A DNA stretch of 12,531 nt from SFTJ01 sp051871555 (GTDB lineage Bacteria; Bacteroidota; Bacteroidia; Bacteroidales; Muribaculaceae): the NCBI GenBank assembly GCA_051871555.1, contig JBJECZ010000221.1:1-12531 (forward strand), written 5' to 3'. Shown piece after piece: positions 1 through 5,886 of the stretch (within the stretch, counting starts at the first letter, position 1; each line of letters begins with the position of its first letter). The notes beneath the pieces were generated by a model. The model had not been told where the DNA came from. It searched no databases and saw only the letters and a program-made list of their open reading frames with translations. Made by a program: the position numbers and the translations under genes.

Positions 1-54
1 GATGTCCACTCACCCTTGACCACATTCAATTACAAGAATTTCTACTATTTATAA
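1..54 (+). CDS. possible C-terminal end of an upstream gene
   Basis: Reading from base 1 gives 17 codons (DVHSPLTTFNYKNFYYL) and then a TAA at 52-54. This would be the tail of a gene whose body lies outside the window, ending 11 bases before the phosphatase gene at 66, as expected for an operon. The stretch is too short to identify. A competing reading exists: frame 3 is also open from the window edge straight into the ATG at 66, so the next gene could start further upstream. Confidence 0.3.
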   Translation, partial: DVHSPLTTFNYKNFYYL

Positions 55-65
55 GGATTAATGAG

Positions 66-983
66 ATGAAGATCAAAAATCTGTTTTTAGCCATATATGA
101 CCAGTTGACTCGCAAAGGTGCTTGGAGAAACATCTTCGTGACGCACAACGCCTTCGGCATTTTCAGCCGATACAGCCATACAGCACGCGGAAGCGGTAAG
201 CCTAAGATGTCTTACCCCACGAAAGCTGTTGCAATGAAGGCAGCCAAGGTAATGAGCGAAAAGCATGGTGTACATTTCTCCGTCTATAAATGCGCGTGGT
301 GCGATGGGTGGCATGTGGGAAAGAATGCCCAAAACAAGGTTGTCCAAGAGAACAAACTTGATGCGAACAACCTTTCATTTGTCAACAAGCCCAATGCTTT
401 GTATGAGGCATTGACGCAATACCCCATTGTTGACCTTGCTCCCGTCTATGACAAAGGAGTGAGAGGCAGGACTATGTCGGGACGTGGCAGCAACTGGCTT
501 TTGGCAAAGGTGCGTGATGCCGGTGTAAAGGTCATCATCGACCTCCGCACGGCAGACCATACCGACCGCTACGACCGCAATGTGGCAGAGGCAGGACTTG
601 AATACTACAGCCTGCCCATCGACAGCAAGAACACGGAAGTGCACCAGATTATTGGTTCGCTTCCGCTGCTGTTCGAACTGATGGACAAGGGTGGCTTCTA
701 TATTGCCTGTGCTATGGGCAGACACCGCACGGACATTGCCATCGCCCTTTACTATGTGATGCACCCTTCCGTGCCGTTTGAAGAGGTGCCGGAGATGAGA
801 GGGCATCGCTATGTGGAGAAGAAGCAATTCCGCTGCGATGACATTGCCGCACGGCTCAACAGCATCATCAAGGCAATCACTCCCAACGAGCTTGCCACAC
901 TGGGGTTGCCCGCCGACTATGAGGCAGAGTTTCAAAGGCGAAAGAAGCAGTTATTTGATGTAAACCGTAATTTTGAAAATTGA
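66..983 (+). CDS. Zn-ribbon / tyrosine-phosphatase-like fusion protein
   Basis: A 305-residue protein with two recognisable parts. Near residues 74-86, a CxxC motif (C76, C79) followed by GWH (W82, H83) resembles the small 'YKCxxCxxWHxG' zinc-binding modules found in short phage and plasmid proteins. Residues about 150-265 look like a dual-specificity/tyrosine phosphatase: an IDLR strand at 158-161, then the P-loop Cys215-x5-Arg221 (CAMGRHR), which would form the phosphocysteine intermediate. No signal peptide or membrane segment is visible, so it is probably cytosolic. Its stop overlaps the start region of the phosphoesterase at 985, so the two are probably translated together. The start at 66 is the first ATG in frame, but the frame stays open upstream to the window edge. 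The substrate is unknown. The phosphatase call is fairly firm; the role of the zinc module (nucleic acid or protein binding) is inference. Confidence 0.75.
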   Translation: MKIKNLFLAIYDQLTRKGAWRNIFVTHNAFGIFSRYSHTARGSGKPKMSYPTKAVAMKAAKVMSEKHGVHFSVYKCAWCDGWHVGKNAQNKVVQENKLDANNLSFVNKPNALYEALTQYPIVDLAPVYDKGVRGRTMSGRGSNWLLAKVRDAGVKVIIDLRTADHTDRYDRNVAEAGLEYYSLPIDSKNTEVHQIIGSLPLLFELMDKGGFYIACAMGRHRTDIAIALYYVMHPSVPFEEVPEMRGHRYVEKKQFRCDDIAARLNSIIKAITPNELATLGLPADYEAEFQRRKKQLFDVNRNFEN

Positions 984-984
984 T

Positions 985-1578
985 ATGAAGATGTTTGAAC
1001 AAGTGGAATTGATGAGTGGGCTATCTCCGAACAAGATATGGTTCACCTCCGACACTCATTTCTTTCACGATAAGATTGTGGAATACAGTCAGCGTCCTTT
1101 TGCCAGCGTGGAGGAGATGAACGACGAGTTGATAGCCCGCTGGAACTCGGTGGTGCACCGCGACGGCATCGTATTTCATCTTGGCGACTTCTGCTTCGGA
1201 AAACCAGACAAGTGGAACCACATACTCGACCGACTGAAAGGAAGAATATACCTTGTGTTGGGAAACCACGATGCCGGACATATCAGCGAAGAAGTGGCGG
1301 CACGCTTCGAGGCTGTAGCCTTTCAGATGCGCCTTAATGTGAATGGCCAGAAGATTTACCTCAACCATTTCCCGTTCCTTTCCTACAGCGGTGACAATCA
1401 CGGCACATGGCAGTTGTTCGGGCATATTCATTCCAACCTGCACAATTACAACATCATCGACAAGCATCGGCTTGCCGTGCTGCAACCCGGGCAATATGAC
1501 GTTGGCGTAGATAACAACAACTTCACTCCCGTGTCATACCGTCAAGTTGAAGAAATCATAAATAACCGGAAACTATGA
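985..1578 (+). CDS. calcineurin-like metallophosphoesterase
   Basis: A 197-residue protein with the full metallophosphoesterase signature: D23-x-H25 (SDTHFFH), G67-D68 (HLGDF), G93-N94-H95-D96 (GNHD), His128 (NHFP) and G146-H-I-H149. These residues bind two metal ions that activate water to cleave phosphomonoesters or phosphodiesters. The size and the SDTHFFHD start match the small single-domain bacterial and phage branch of the family, whose substrates are mostly unknown. The ATG at 985 is preferred to the in-frame TTG at 973 because it begins just after the stop of the upstream gene (TGA 981-983), giving tight coupling. The stop at 1576-1578 overlaps the ATG at 1575 of the next short frame. 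Three adjacent phosphatase-type frames suggest a shared signalling or nucleotide/RNA-end processing job, but that is inference. Confidence 0.85.
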   Translation: MKMFEQVELMSGLSPNKIWFTSDTHFFHDKIVEYSQRPFASVEEMNDELIARWNSVVHRDGIVFHLGDFCFGKPDKWNHILDRLKGRIYLVLGNHDAGHISEEVAARFEAVAFQMRLNVNGQKIYLNHFPFLSYSGDNHGTWQLFGHIHSNLHNYNIIDKHRLAVLQPGQYDVGVDNNNFTPVSYRQVEEIINNRKL

Positions 1579-1664
1579 GCTACAAGATTTGCTTTGTATG
1601 CACAGGCAATCTTGGTAGAATACTCTCGGCATACTACATTGCAAAAGGTGAATTGTCGAGTTAG
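1575..1664 (+). pseudogene. truncated low-molecular-weight tyrosine phosphatase-like frame
   Basis: An ATG overlapping the phosphoesterase stop (ATGA) opens a 29-codon frame, MSYKICFVCTGNLGRILSAYYIAKGELSS, ended by TAG at 1662-1664. The segment ICFVCTGNLGR matches the N-terminus of low-molecular-weight protein tyrosine phosphatases, whose catalytic loop is C-x5-R (usually CxGNxCRS). Here Cys9 and Arg15 are present, but the usual Cys-Arg-Ser is Gly-Arg-Ile. The family needs about 140-160 residues, so this is only the first fifth. Reading past the TAG gives 20 more codons to a TAA at 1725-1727, without obvious family features, and the operon-ending hairpin lies inside that stretch. The likely explanation is a decayed third gene of the operon. 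A chance match cannot be excluded for so short a peptide. Confidence 0.45.
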
Positions 1665-1705
1665 TGCAATAATGAAGATGATTATCTTGAGGGCTATTTG
1701 TCAAT

Positions 1706-1765
1706 GCGGTTGCCAGAAAGGGGTTAATTCCTATCGGGCAACCGCGCGTTTATTTGATGATAGTT
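1706..1765 (+). terminator. probable terminator of the phosphatase operon
   Basis: A perfect 9-base inverted repeat, GCGGTTGCC at 1706-1714 and GGCAACCGC at 1737-1745, encloses a 22-base loop that contains a further AGG/CCT pairing. It is followed on the + strand by a T-rich stretch. It lies between two genes that converge, so it may also insulate the minus-strand gene ending at 1792, although the minus-strand side is not T-rich. Confidence 0.5.
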
Positions 1766-1791
1766 TTCTCTTTAAGGCAATATGATGAACA

Positions 1792-3267
1792 TCAACGCTG
1801 GGCTGTTACTTTGGCTATCCATTGAAACAGTTCGTTGAGTGCATAGTCGCCCGAGTGTCCACGATTCCATGGCAGGAAAAAGTCGACATCAAGCCCTTGG
1901 TTCTGCAATTTGAGGGCGAAGCACACCGGCACAGGGAAGGCTGTGTCGCGGTCGCGGGCGCCGTGTCGAATCCACCAGTGTTTTGCCTTGGTGGATTTGT
2001 CGTCAGCCACATAGCACATGGGGTTGATAAGGCGCACGCGTCGTTGCAGGTCGTCGGACAAAGTGGCTTGTGCGTTGCCGGTGGCATAACGCAGCGAGAA
2101 TGGCGTGTAGTTGACGCTGCTGCCATGCTCGTCGCCGAATTCCTCATTTTCGCCGCTGGGACGCGCACCTGCTACGCCTTGGCTGTCGAATGCCGGAGGA
2201 GTTTTCAGCGCTTTGGTTGTTACCACATAGTTCAGATAGCGGTCCATATCTAAGTCGACCACATATTCGTCGCTAAGGCGCCCAATGAAGTGTGCCGATT
2301 TTGGACGGTTGCCGTCTGCCGCAGGACGAGCATTGCTCAGCACCACGCCCACCGAGTCGGGCATGTCGGCACCGGCATCTTTTGCCTTTTGCGCACTGGC
2401 AATCAGGAGGGTTTTGATGTAGCTGCGCAGCACGTCGGGAGTGAGCGTTTTGCCGTCGGGTGTGTGAAGGTTCAGAGAACTGAGATAGTCGGCGTAGTCG
2501 GCAGCAAGAAGCCTTGACACCTTGGCTTGCTCGTCGCTCAGCGGACGAGTTACGCCGTTGGTCGCGCCGTAGAGCCATTCGTAAGCCATGTCGGCATGCT
2601 CAAGGTCGATGATGGGGCAATAGCACACCGAGGCAAACACATCGTCGCGCTCAGGGGCTGCGCCCATTGCCCGCAGCATAGGTTCGTAGTCGGGGTGGTT
2701 ACCCGTAGAGCCCAACAGAGCCGACATTGCTCCGCCGGCGCTGGTGCCATCGGTGATTATGCACTCGGCATCGCCAGGCATAACATCATCGAAATGGCGC
2801 AGATAGCGCACAGCCGCTTTCAAATCGAGCAGCCCGATTGGCGACCGTCCGTTGAAGTGTTTGCGCCCGGCATTATCGGTGGTGAAAGAGTTGCGCCCTC
2901 GCGCTCCTGCAATTGCCACCACATAGCCCTCGGCAAGCGCTCTGCCGGTGGCGTCGCCGGCATTAATCTCGCTGGGGCGCGACGCCATGTAGCCGCCCAC
3001 ATAGTTGCGCATGAAAATGGGCGTGCTGTTGTCGGCGCCATCAGGCACATACACGTTCATCCACTGGTAAACCGAATCTTCAACCTCGGTTACATAATTC
3101 AAATGTGTGTAAGCAGTATAGTATACGACCCTTCCTTGAGGCATCGTTACAGACCCCGCCACGCCTTTCGAAGCATCGAATGTCAATCCTGGCACTCGCT
3201 TCTCTGCTTGAACCGCATATACACAAGCTACAGCCACAAGCAGTGTTGCGAAACGTAAATTTGTCAT
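1792..3267 (-). CDS. exported tannase-like alpha/beta hydrolase
   Basis: A 491-residue protein. The ATG at 3267 gives MTNLRFATLLVAVACVYAVQA, a clear signal peptide cleaved after about residue 21; the open frame continues upstream to 3459, but that extension crosses the promoter and lacks coding character. The catalytic nucleophile is Ser176 in GTSAGG (174-179). The segment WWIRHGARDRDTAFP (431-445) should carry the acid, and His471 in GHSGDY the catalytic histidine. The serine motif and the RHG..DRDT and GHxGDY blocks resemble subtype B bacterial tannases, which hydrolyse galloyl esters; related feruloyl/acyl esterases are the alternative. The protein would act in the periplasm or at the cell surface, where a gut bacterium could remove acyl groups from plant polyphenols or glycans. 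No SusC/SusD neighbours are present, so no polysaccharide locus is implied. Esterase: confident; tannase: moderate. Confidence 0.65.
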   Translation of the reverse strand: MTNLRFATLLVAVACVYAVQAEKRVPGLTFDASKGVAGSVTMPQGRVVYYTAYTHLNYVTEVEDSVYQWMNVYVPDGADNSTPIFMRNYVGGYMASRPSEINAGDATGRALAEGYVVAIAGARGRNSFTTDNAGRKHFNGRSPIGLLDLKAAVRYLRHFDDVMPGDAECIITDGTSAGGAMSALLGSTGNHPDYEPMLRAMGAAPERDDVFASVCYCPIIDLEHADMAYEWLYGATNGVTRPLSDEQAKVSRLLAADYADYLSSLNLHTPDGKTLTPDVLRSYIKTLLIASAQKAKDAGADMPDSVGVVLSNARPAADGNRPKSAHFIGRLSDEYVVDLDMDRYLNYVVTTKALKTPPAFDSQGVAGARPSGENEEFGDEHGSSVNYTPFSLRYATGNAQATLSDDLQRRVRLINPMCYVADDKSTKAKHWWIRHGARDRDTAFPVPVCFALKLQNQGLDVDFFLPWNRGHSGDYALNELFQWIAKVTAQR

Positions 3268-3309
3268 AAGTAGAATTCCGACACTGTATATGCCGGTAAC
3301 ATCACATAG

Positions 3310-3341
3310 CAAAGATAAGGTAAACTTGCCGAAATCACAAA
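3310..3341 (-). promoter_or_regulatory. Bacteroidetes-type promoter of the tannase-like gene
   Basis: On the minus strand TTTG (3338-3341) is followed after 20 bases by TATCTTTG (3310-3317), matching the Bacteroidetes -33/-7 pattern TTTG...TAnnTTTG. Transcription should begin near 3302, giving a leader of roughly 35 bases before the ATG at 3267. This supports the shorter protein start. Confidence 0.6.
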
Positions 3342-3457
3342 TGCTGAAATCGGAAAAATTTTGGCGTTTTTGTGGATGGATTATGTGTGATTTGTGGCTG
3401 AATCGGCAACTTGCCGCCTCGGCATCCTTTCCGACGACATCGTTATAAAACACAAGC

Positions 3458-3486
3458 AAAGGCTGTGTAGTCGCTACGCAGCCTTT
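3458..3486 (-). terminator. strong hairpin, probable terminator of the SPFH operon
   Basis: A 13-bp stem (3458-3470 with 3474-3486, one G-U pair) closes on the triloop TCG. The stem begins AAAGGCTG and ends CAGCCTTT. Read on the minus strand it is followed by GCTTGTGTTTTATAAC, a fairly T-rich tail, so it most likely ends the minus-strand transcript carrying the SPFH and ribbon-helix-helix genes. It lies about 120 bases past the stop at 3609 and just upstream of the tannase promoter. Confidence 0.55.
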
Positions 3487-3497
3487 CCTGAGGTTTA

Positions 3498-3579
3498 CTC
3501 ACCGCTTGTTGCAAAGCACCAGGGGATTTATCAACGCTTTACTATTATGAGAATTGGTGCTTTTGCAAACAAGTGTGAG
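3498..3579. repeat. long imperfect inverted repeat in an intergenic gap
   Basis: The left arm at 3498-3521 (CTCAC, two bases, then CTTGTTGCAAAGCACCA) pairs with the right arm at 3555-3579 (TGGTGCTTTTGCAAACAAG, one base, then GTGAG). The match runs for about 22 base pairs with single-base bulges and surrounds a 33-base loop. It has no coding content. It may be part of the 3' untranslated region of the minus-strand operon or a small palindromic mobile-type element; no clear target duplication flanks it. Together with the hairpin at 3458-3486 it accounts for most of the 340-base gap between 3267 and 3609. Confidence 0.5.
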
Positions 3580-3608
3580 AAGTTAATATACTCATAGGGG
3601 AGTGTATA

Positions 3609-3782
3609 TTACTTTTTTTTTGTTCGTCCGCTTCGTCGCAGTGCATCCGCAATAATCCATTGCAGTTGTCCGTTCACCGAGCGGAACTCGTCGGCAGCCC
3701 ATGCTTCGATTGCGCTCATCGTCTTTGCGTCGATGCGTAGCGCGAAGCTTTTCATCTTGGGTTGTTTGTCGTCGGCTGCCAT
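3609..3782 (-). CDS. Arc-type ribbon-helix-helix DNA-binding protein
   Basis: A short 57-residue gene. After a polar start, KMKSFALRIDAK (9-20) forms the DNA-contacting beta strand; TMSAIEAWAADEF (21-33) and NGQLQWIIADALRRSG (37-52) form the two helices. The RSVNGQLQW segment is a hallmark of the Arc family. Such proteins bind operators as dimers of paired strands. It follows the SPFH gene by 97 bases on the same strand, with no promoter seen in between, so the two are probably one transcript. From memory, an Arc-type gene beside an SPFH gene recurs in several bacteria; a role in controlling that operon is likely but inferred. The lysine-rich C-terminus (RTKKK) is encoded by an A-run next to the stop, which makes the exact end sensitive to sequencing errors. 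Confidence 0.8.
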   Translation of the reverse strand: MAADDKQPKMKSFALRIDAKTMSAIEAWAADEFRSVNGQLQWIIADALRRSGRTKKK

Positions 3783-3879
3783 GATTCCTACTTTAATGAG
3801 ACTTTAATAATAAGTGATGAGATAATACTAATTGCTTTTATTATTTATTGAGGATATGTTTCTGTTTTTTGTGGCGTGA

Positions 3880-4821
3880 TTAGTGGTTCAGTGTGCCGGT
3901 GTTAATCACCGGGGTGGCGCTTTCGTCGCTGCAGAGCACTACAAGCAGGTTGCTCACCATGGCGGCGCGTTTTTCTTCGTCGAGTTCAATGTTTTCGTCC
4001 TGCAGGCGGTCGAGTGCCATGCGCACCATAGTTACGGCGCCTTCAACAATTTTCTCGCGAGCCGAAACCACTGCCGATGCTTGTTGGCGACGCAGCATCA
4101 CGGCTGCAATTTCGGGTGCATAGTTGAGGTTGTTGATGCGGGCTTCAATCACTTCGATGCCTGCCATGCTGAGGCGTTCGTTGAGGCAGTCCACCAGTTG
4201 CACGTTTATTTCGTCGCCGCCGGAGCGTAAGGTGATTTCGTTCGTGTCAGTGTCGCCGTCGTTGTTGTTGTCGTAGGCGTAGCGTCCTGCCACTTGGCGC
4301 AGGGCTGCGTCGCTCTGAATCGACACGAAATTCTCAAGGGCGTTCATGCGCGAGTTGACGTTTTGTGTGGCTGCGTTTTCTTGCAGGTCGACGTCGAACA
4401 GGGCTTTGTAGGTGTCTTTCAGGCGCCACACCACCACGAGCCCGATGAGTATCGGGTTGCCTTCTTTGTCGTTTACCTTGATGGGTTTGCCGTCGAGGTT
4501 GCGTGCGCGCAGTGTCATTTTCTTTTTTGCCATGAATGGGTTCACCCAAAAGTAGCCGTTTGTGCGCAAGGTTCCGCGATATTTGCCAAAGAACACCATC
4601 GCAGCAACTTCGTTGGGCTCAAGTTTCACTATTCCGCCAAAGCAGATGAGCGTAGCTATAAACAAGATGATGCATGGCGCAATGAGCACTTCGTTTTCAA
4701 TCACTCCACTGTAGATTGCTGCCGCAATGCTTGCCGTCATGAGCAGAAGTAAGACAACGAGCATCAGTATGCCGTTGAGTGCTACACCTTTGTAGTCGTA
4801 TTCGTTTGTTGATTCATTCAT
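3880..4821 (-). CDS. membrane-anchored SPFH (band 7) domain protein
   Basis: A 313-residue protein with two hydrophobic segments near the N-terminus (about 14-38 and 46-64), then an SPFH domain from about residue 65 (KLEPNEVAAMVFFGKYRGTL) to about 245, and a helical tail with RRQQASAVVSAREKIVEGAV (244-263), the coiled-coil stretch typical of prohibitin/stomatin-like proteins. These proteins form large rings on membranes, organise lipid domains and hold proteases or chaperones. An acidic insertion at 184-195 (DNNNDGDTDTNE) is unusual for the domain and looks like a calcium-binding loop. The gene has its own promoter at 4870-4901 and appears to share an operon with the ribbon-helix-helix gene at 3609-3782. 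The family call is strong; the cellular role of this branch is not established. Confidence 0.88.
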   Translation of the reverse strand: MNESTNEYDYKGVALNGILMLVVLLLLMTASIAAAIYSGVIENEVLIAPCIILFIATLICFGGIVKLEPNEVAAMVFFGKYRGTLRTNGYFWVNPFMAKKKMTLRARNLDGKPIKVNDKEGNPILIGLVVVWRLKDTYKALFDVDLQENAATQNVNSRMNALENFVSIQSDAALRQVAGRYAYDNNNDGDTDTNEITLRSGGDEINVQLVDCLNERLSMAGIEVIEARINNLNYAPEIAAVMLRRQQASAVVSAREKIVEGAVTMVRMALDRLQDENIELDEEKRAAMVSNLLVVLCSDESATPVINTGTLNH

Positions 4822-4869
4822 ATTAATTAGATATTATAATGATTGATTAATGATATTAAAATGATATTG

Positions 4870-4901
4870 CAAAGATATATACTAAGTTTTAAATATGCAA
4901 G
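4870..4901 (-). promoter_or_regulatory. probable promoter of the SPFH operon
   Basis: TATCTTTG on the minus strand (4870-4877) fits the -7 consensus TAnnTTTG. A -33 element CTTG (4898-4901) lies 20 bases upstream and matches only the TTG core. The surrounding sequence is very A/T-rich. The expected leader is about 40 bases before the start codon at 4821. Confidence 0.5.
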
Positions 4902-4946
4902 CGTTTAGACAAATATTTTTTGCGAAAAAATACCTAATTTGAGGTA

Positions 4947-4977
4947 TTGTGCCTCAGGCGGTTGGGCAGTAACTTTG
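4947..4977 (+). promoter_or_regulatory. strong promoter facing a non-coding region
   Basis: TTG (4947-4949), a 20-base gap, then TAACTTTG (4970-4977) form a good Bacteroidetes promoter on the + strand. The 14 bases GCAGTAACTTTGCA (4966-4979) are identical to those around the -7 box of the 16S rRNA promoter at 12233-12246. No credible + strand gene follows: downstream lie about 290 bases of hairpin-rich DNA and then frr on the opposite strand. Confidence 0.55.
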
Positions 4978-4983
4978 CAGTGG

Positions 4984-5265
4984 AAATTTTGATTGGGAAA
5001 TCAATTCGAGTTATTATATAAGTTAATTTTGTTTTTTGTAAATACGGCGAACATCGGTGGGCGATGTGTGTGGATGCCGTTATTCGGTCTCGGGGCATAG
5101 CTGCGCAGTGTGGCGATGCCTCGAGGCTGTGCTTTGGGGGTGTGCTTCGGGTTTGTGAAAATAATCAATGCTCCTGCATGGCGGCATCGGCAACGCGGTG
5201 GTTGCTAATGTGCTGTGCAGGAGCATGTTTAGCCTCAGGCGGCAGCTGCGGTGCTGCCGTGGGCG
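4984..5265 (+). ncRNA. candidate structured non-coding RNA
   Basis: The transcript expected from the promoter at 4947-4977 would contain a series of hairpins. (1) 4989-4994 with 4999-5004. (2) 5041-5048 with 5076-5084 (one bulge), enclosing ACATCG 5051-5056 with CGATGT 5062-5067. (3) 5089-5098 with 5116-5125, ten pairs with one G-U. (4) 5168-5178 with 5216-5226, eleven perfect pairs enclosing a second ten-pair stem at 5185-5210 with one mismatch. (5) CGGCAGC 5240-5246 with GCTGCCG 5253-5259. Open frames here have no protein-like features. No tmRNA, RNase P or SRP RNA landmarks were found. Hairpins 4 and 5 may instead belong to the 3' end of the frr transcript on the other strand. The 3' end and the function are unknown. 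This entry also describes the 455-base gap between 4822 and 5276. Confidence 0.4.
5168..5226 (-). terminator. long hairpin, possible terminator of pyrH-frr
   Basis: ATGCTCCTGCA (5168-5178) pairs perfectly with TGCAGGAGCAT (5216-5226) around an inner stem. Read on the minus strand, 50 bases beyond the frr stop, the hairpin is followed by TGATTATTTTC, a T-rich tail. It could end the pyrH-frr transcript, form part of the candidate + strand RNA, or both. Confidence 0.4.
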
Positions 5266-5276
5266 TAGGTGTATTA

Positions 5277-5840
5277 TTACACTGTGAGAATTTCTTTTTC
5301 TTTGGCAGCGAAAAGTGCTTCGATTTGTTTCACGTATTTGTCGTGAATCTTTTGCACTTCGGCTTCGGCGTCTTTACCCACATCTTCGGGCATGCCATCG
5401 TTTTTCACTGCTTTCTTGAGGCCTTCGATGGCTTCGCGGCGGGCGTTGCGCACGCTCATTTTAGCGTTTTCGGCTTCGCCTTTCGATTGTTTCACCAGTT
5501 GTTTGCGGCGTTCCTCGGTGAGTGGTGGTATGCCGAGGCGAATCACCTCGCCGTTGTTTTCGGGGGTTATGCCAATTGGCGAGTCGATGAGTGCCTTTTC
5601 AATCACCTTGAACATTGATTTTTCCCAAGGGGTGATGGTGATTGTGCGAGCGTCGGGCACCGACACGTTAGCCACGTTGCTGATTGGGCAAAGTGTTCCG
5701 TAGTAGTCTACGCGCACGCCGTCGAGAATCTTTGGGTTGGCTTTGCCGGCACGGATGTGTGCGAGCGCTTCGTCGAGGAAGTCGACTGCCAGTTGCATGC
5801 TTTCCTCGGCTTCGTTGAGATAGTGTTTAGGGTCGTTCAT
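5277..5840 (-). CDS. frr: ribosome recycling factor
   Basis: A 187-residue protein, close to the family's usual 185. Recognisable blocks are HIRAGKANPKILDGVRVDYYGT (48-69 region), the PDARTITITPWEKSMFKVIEKAL strand-turn, NNGEVIRLGIPPLTEERRKQLVK (about 95-117) and VRNARREAIEGLKK (130-143). With EF-G it splits the post-termination ribosome into subunits so that it can be reused, in the cytosol. It lies 46 bases downstream of pyrH on the same strand, the common bacterial order, and is probably cotranscribed from the promoter at 6628-6658. The ATG at 5840 has no Shine-Dalgarno sequence, which is normal for Bacteroidetes. No irregularities were seen. Confidence 0.97.
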   Translation of the reverse strand: MNDPKHYLNEAEESMQLAVDFLDEALAHIRAGKANPKILDGVRVDYYGTLCPISNVANVSVPDARTITITPWEKSMFKVIEKALIDSPIGITPENNGEVIRLGIPPLTEERRKQLVKQSKGEAENAKMSVRNARREAIEGLKKAVKNDGMPEDVGKDAEAEVQKIHDKYVKQIEALFAAKEKEILTV

Positions 5841-5886
5841 AAGGGGTTATCTGTTATTGGTTGTTTATATTTGCGGGGTGGGGCAG

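Noticed and set aside
1594..1785. 63-codon + strand frame after the phosphoesterase
   Set aside because: It crosses the terminator hairpin. The overlapping frame at 1575 has a recognisable phosphatase motif and a coupled start, so it is the better reading.
2527..3258. 243-codon open frame on the + strand
   Set aside because: It lies antisense to the tannase-like gene, which has a signal peptide, a catalytic motif and a promoter. The frame is a by-product of the GC-rich codon pattern.
3498..3579. Inverted repeat as a miniature transposable element
   Set aside because: The terminal repeats are suggestive, but no clear target-site duplication is present and copy number cannot be judged from one window.
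3394..3597. 67-codon + strand frame
   Set aside because: It runs through two hairpins and the inverted repeat, and its product has no recognisable features.
4984..5265. Hairpin region as tmRNA, RNase P RNA or SRP RNA
   Set aside because: None of the conserved landmarks was found (tag frame and T-loop, GAGGAAAGTC-type core, SRP GGAAG tetraloop region).
5064..5618. 184-codon + strand frame after the orphan promoter
   Set aside because: Cys/Gly/Phe-rich, low-complexity product; most of it is antisense to frr, and its start sits inside a hairpin.
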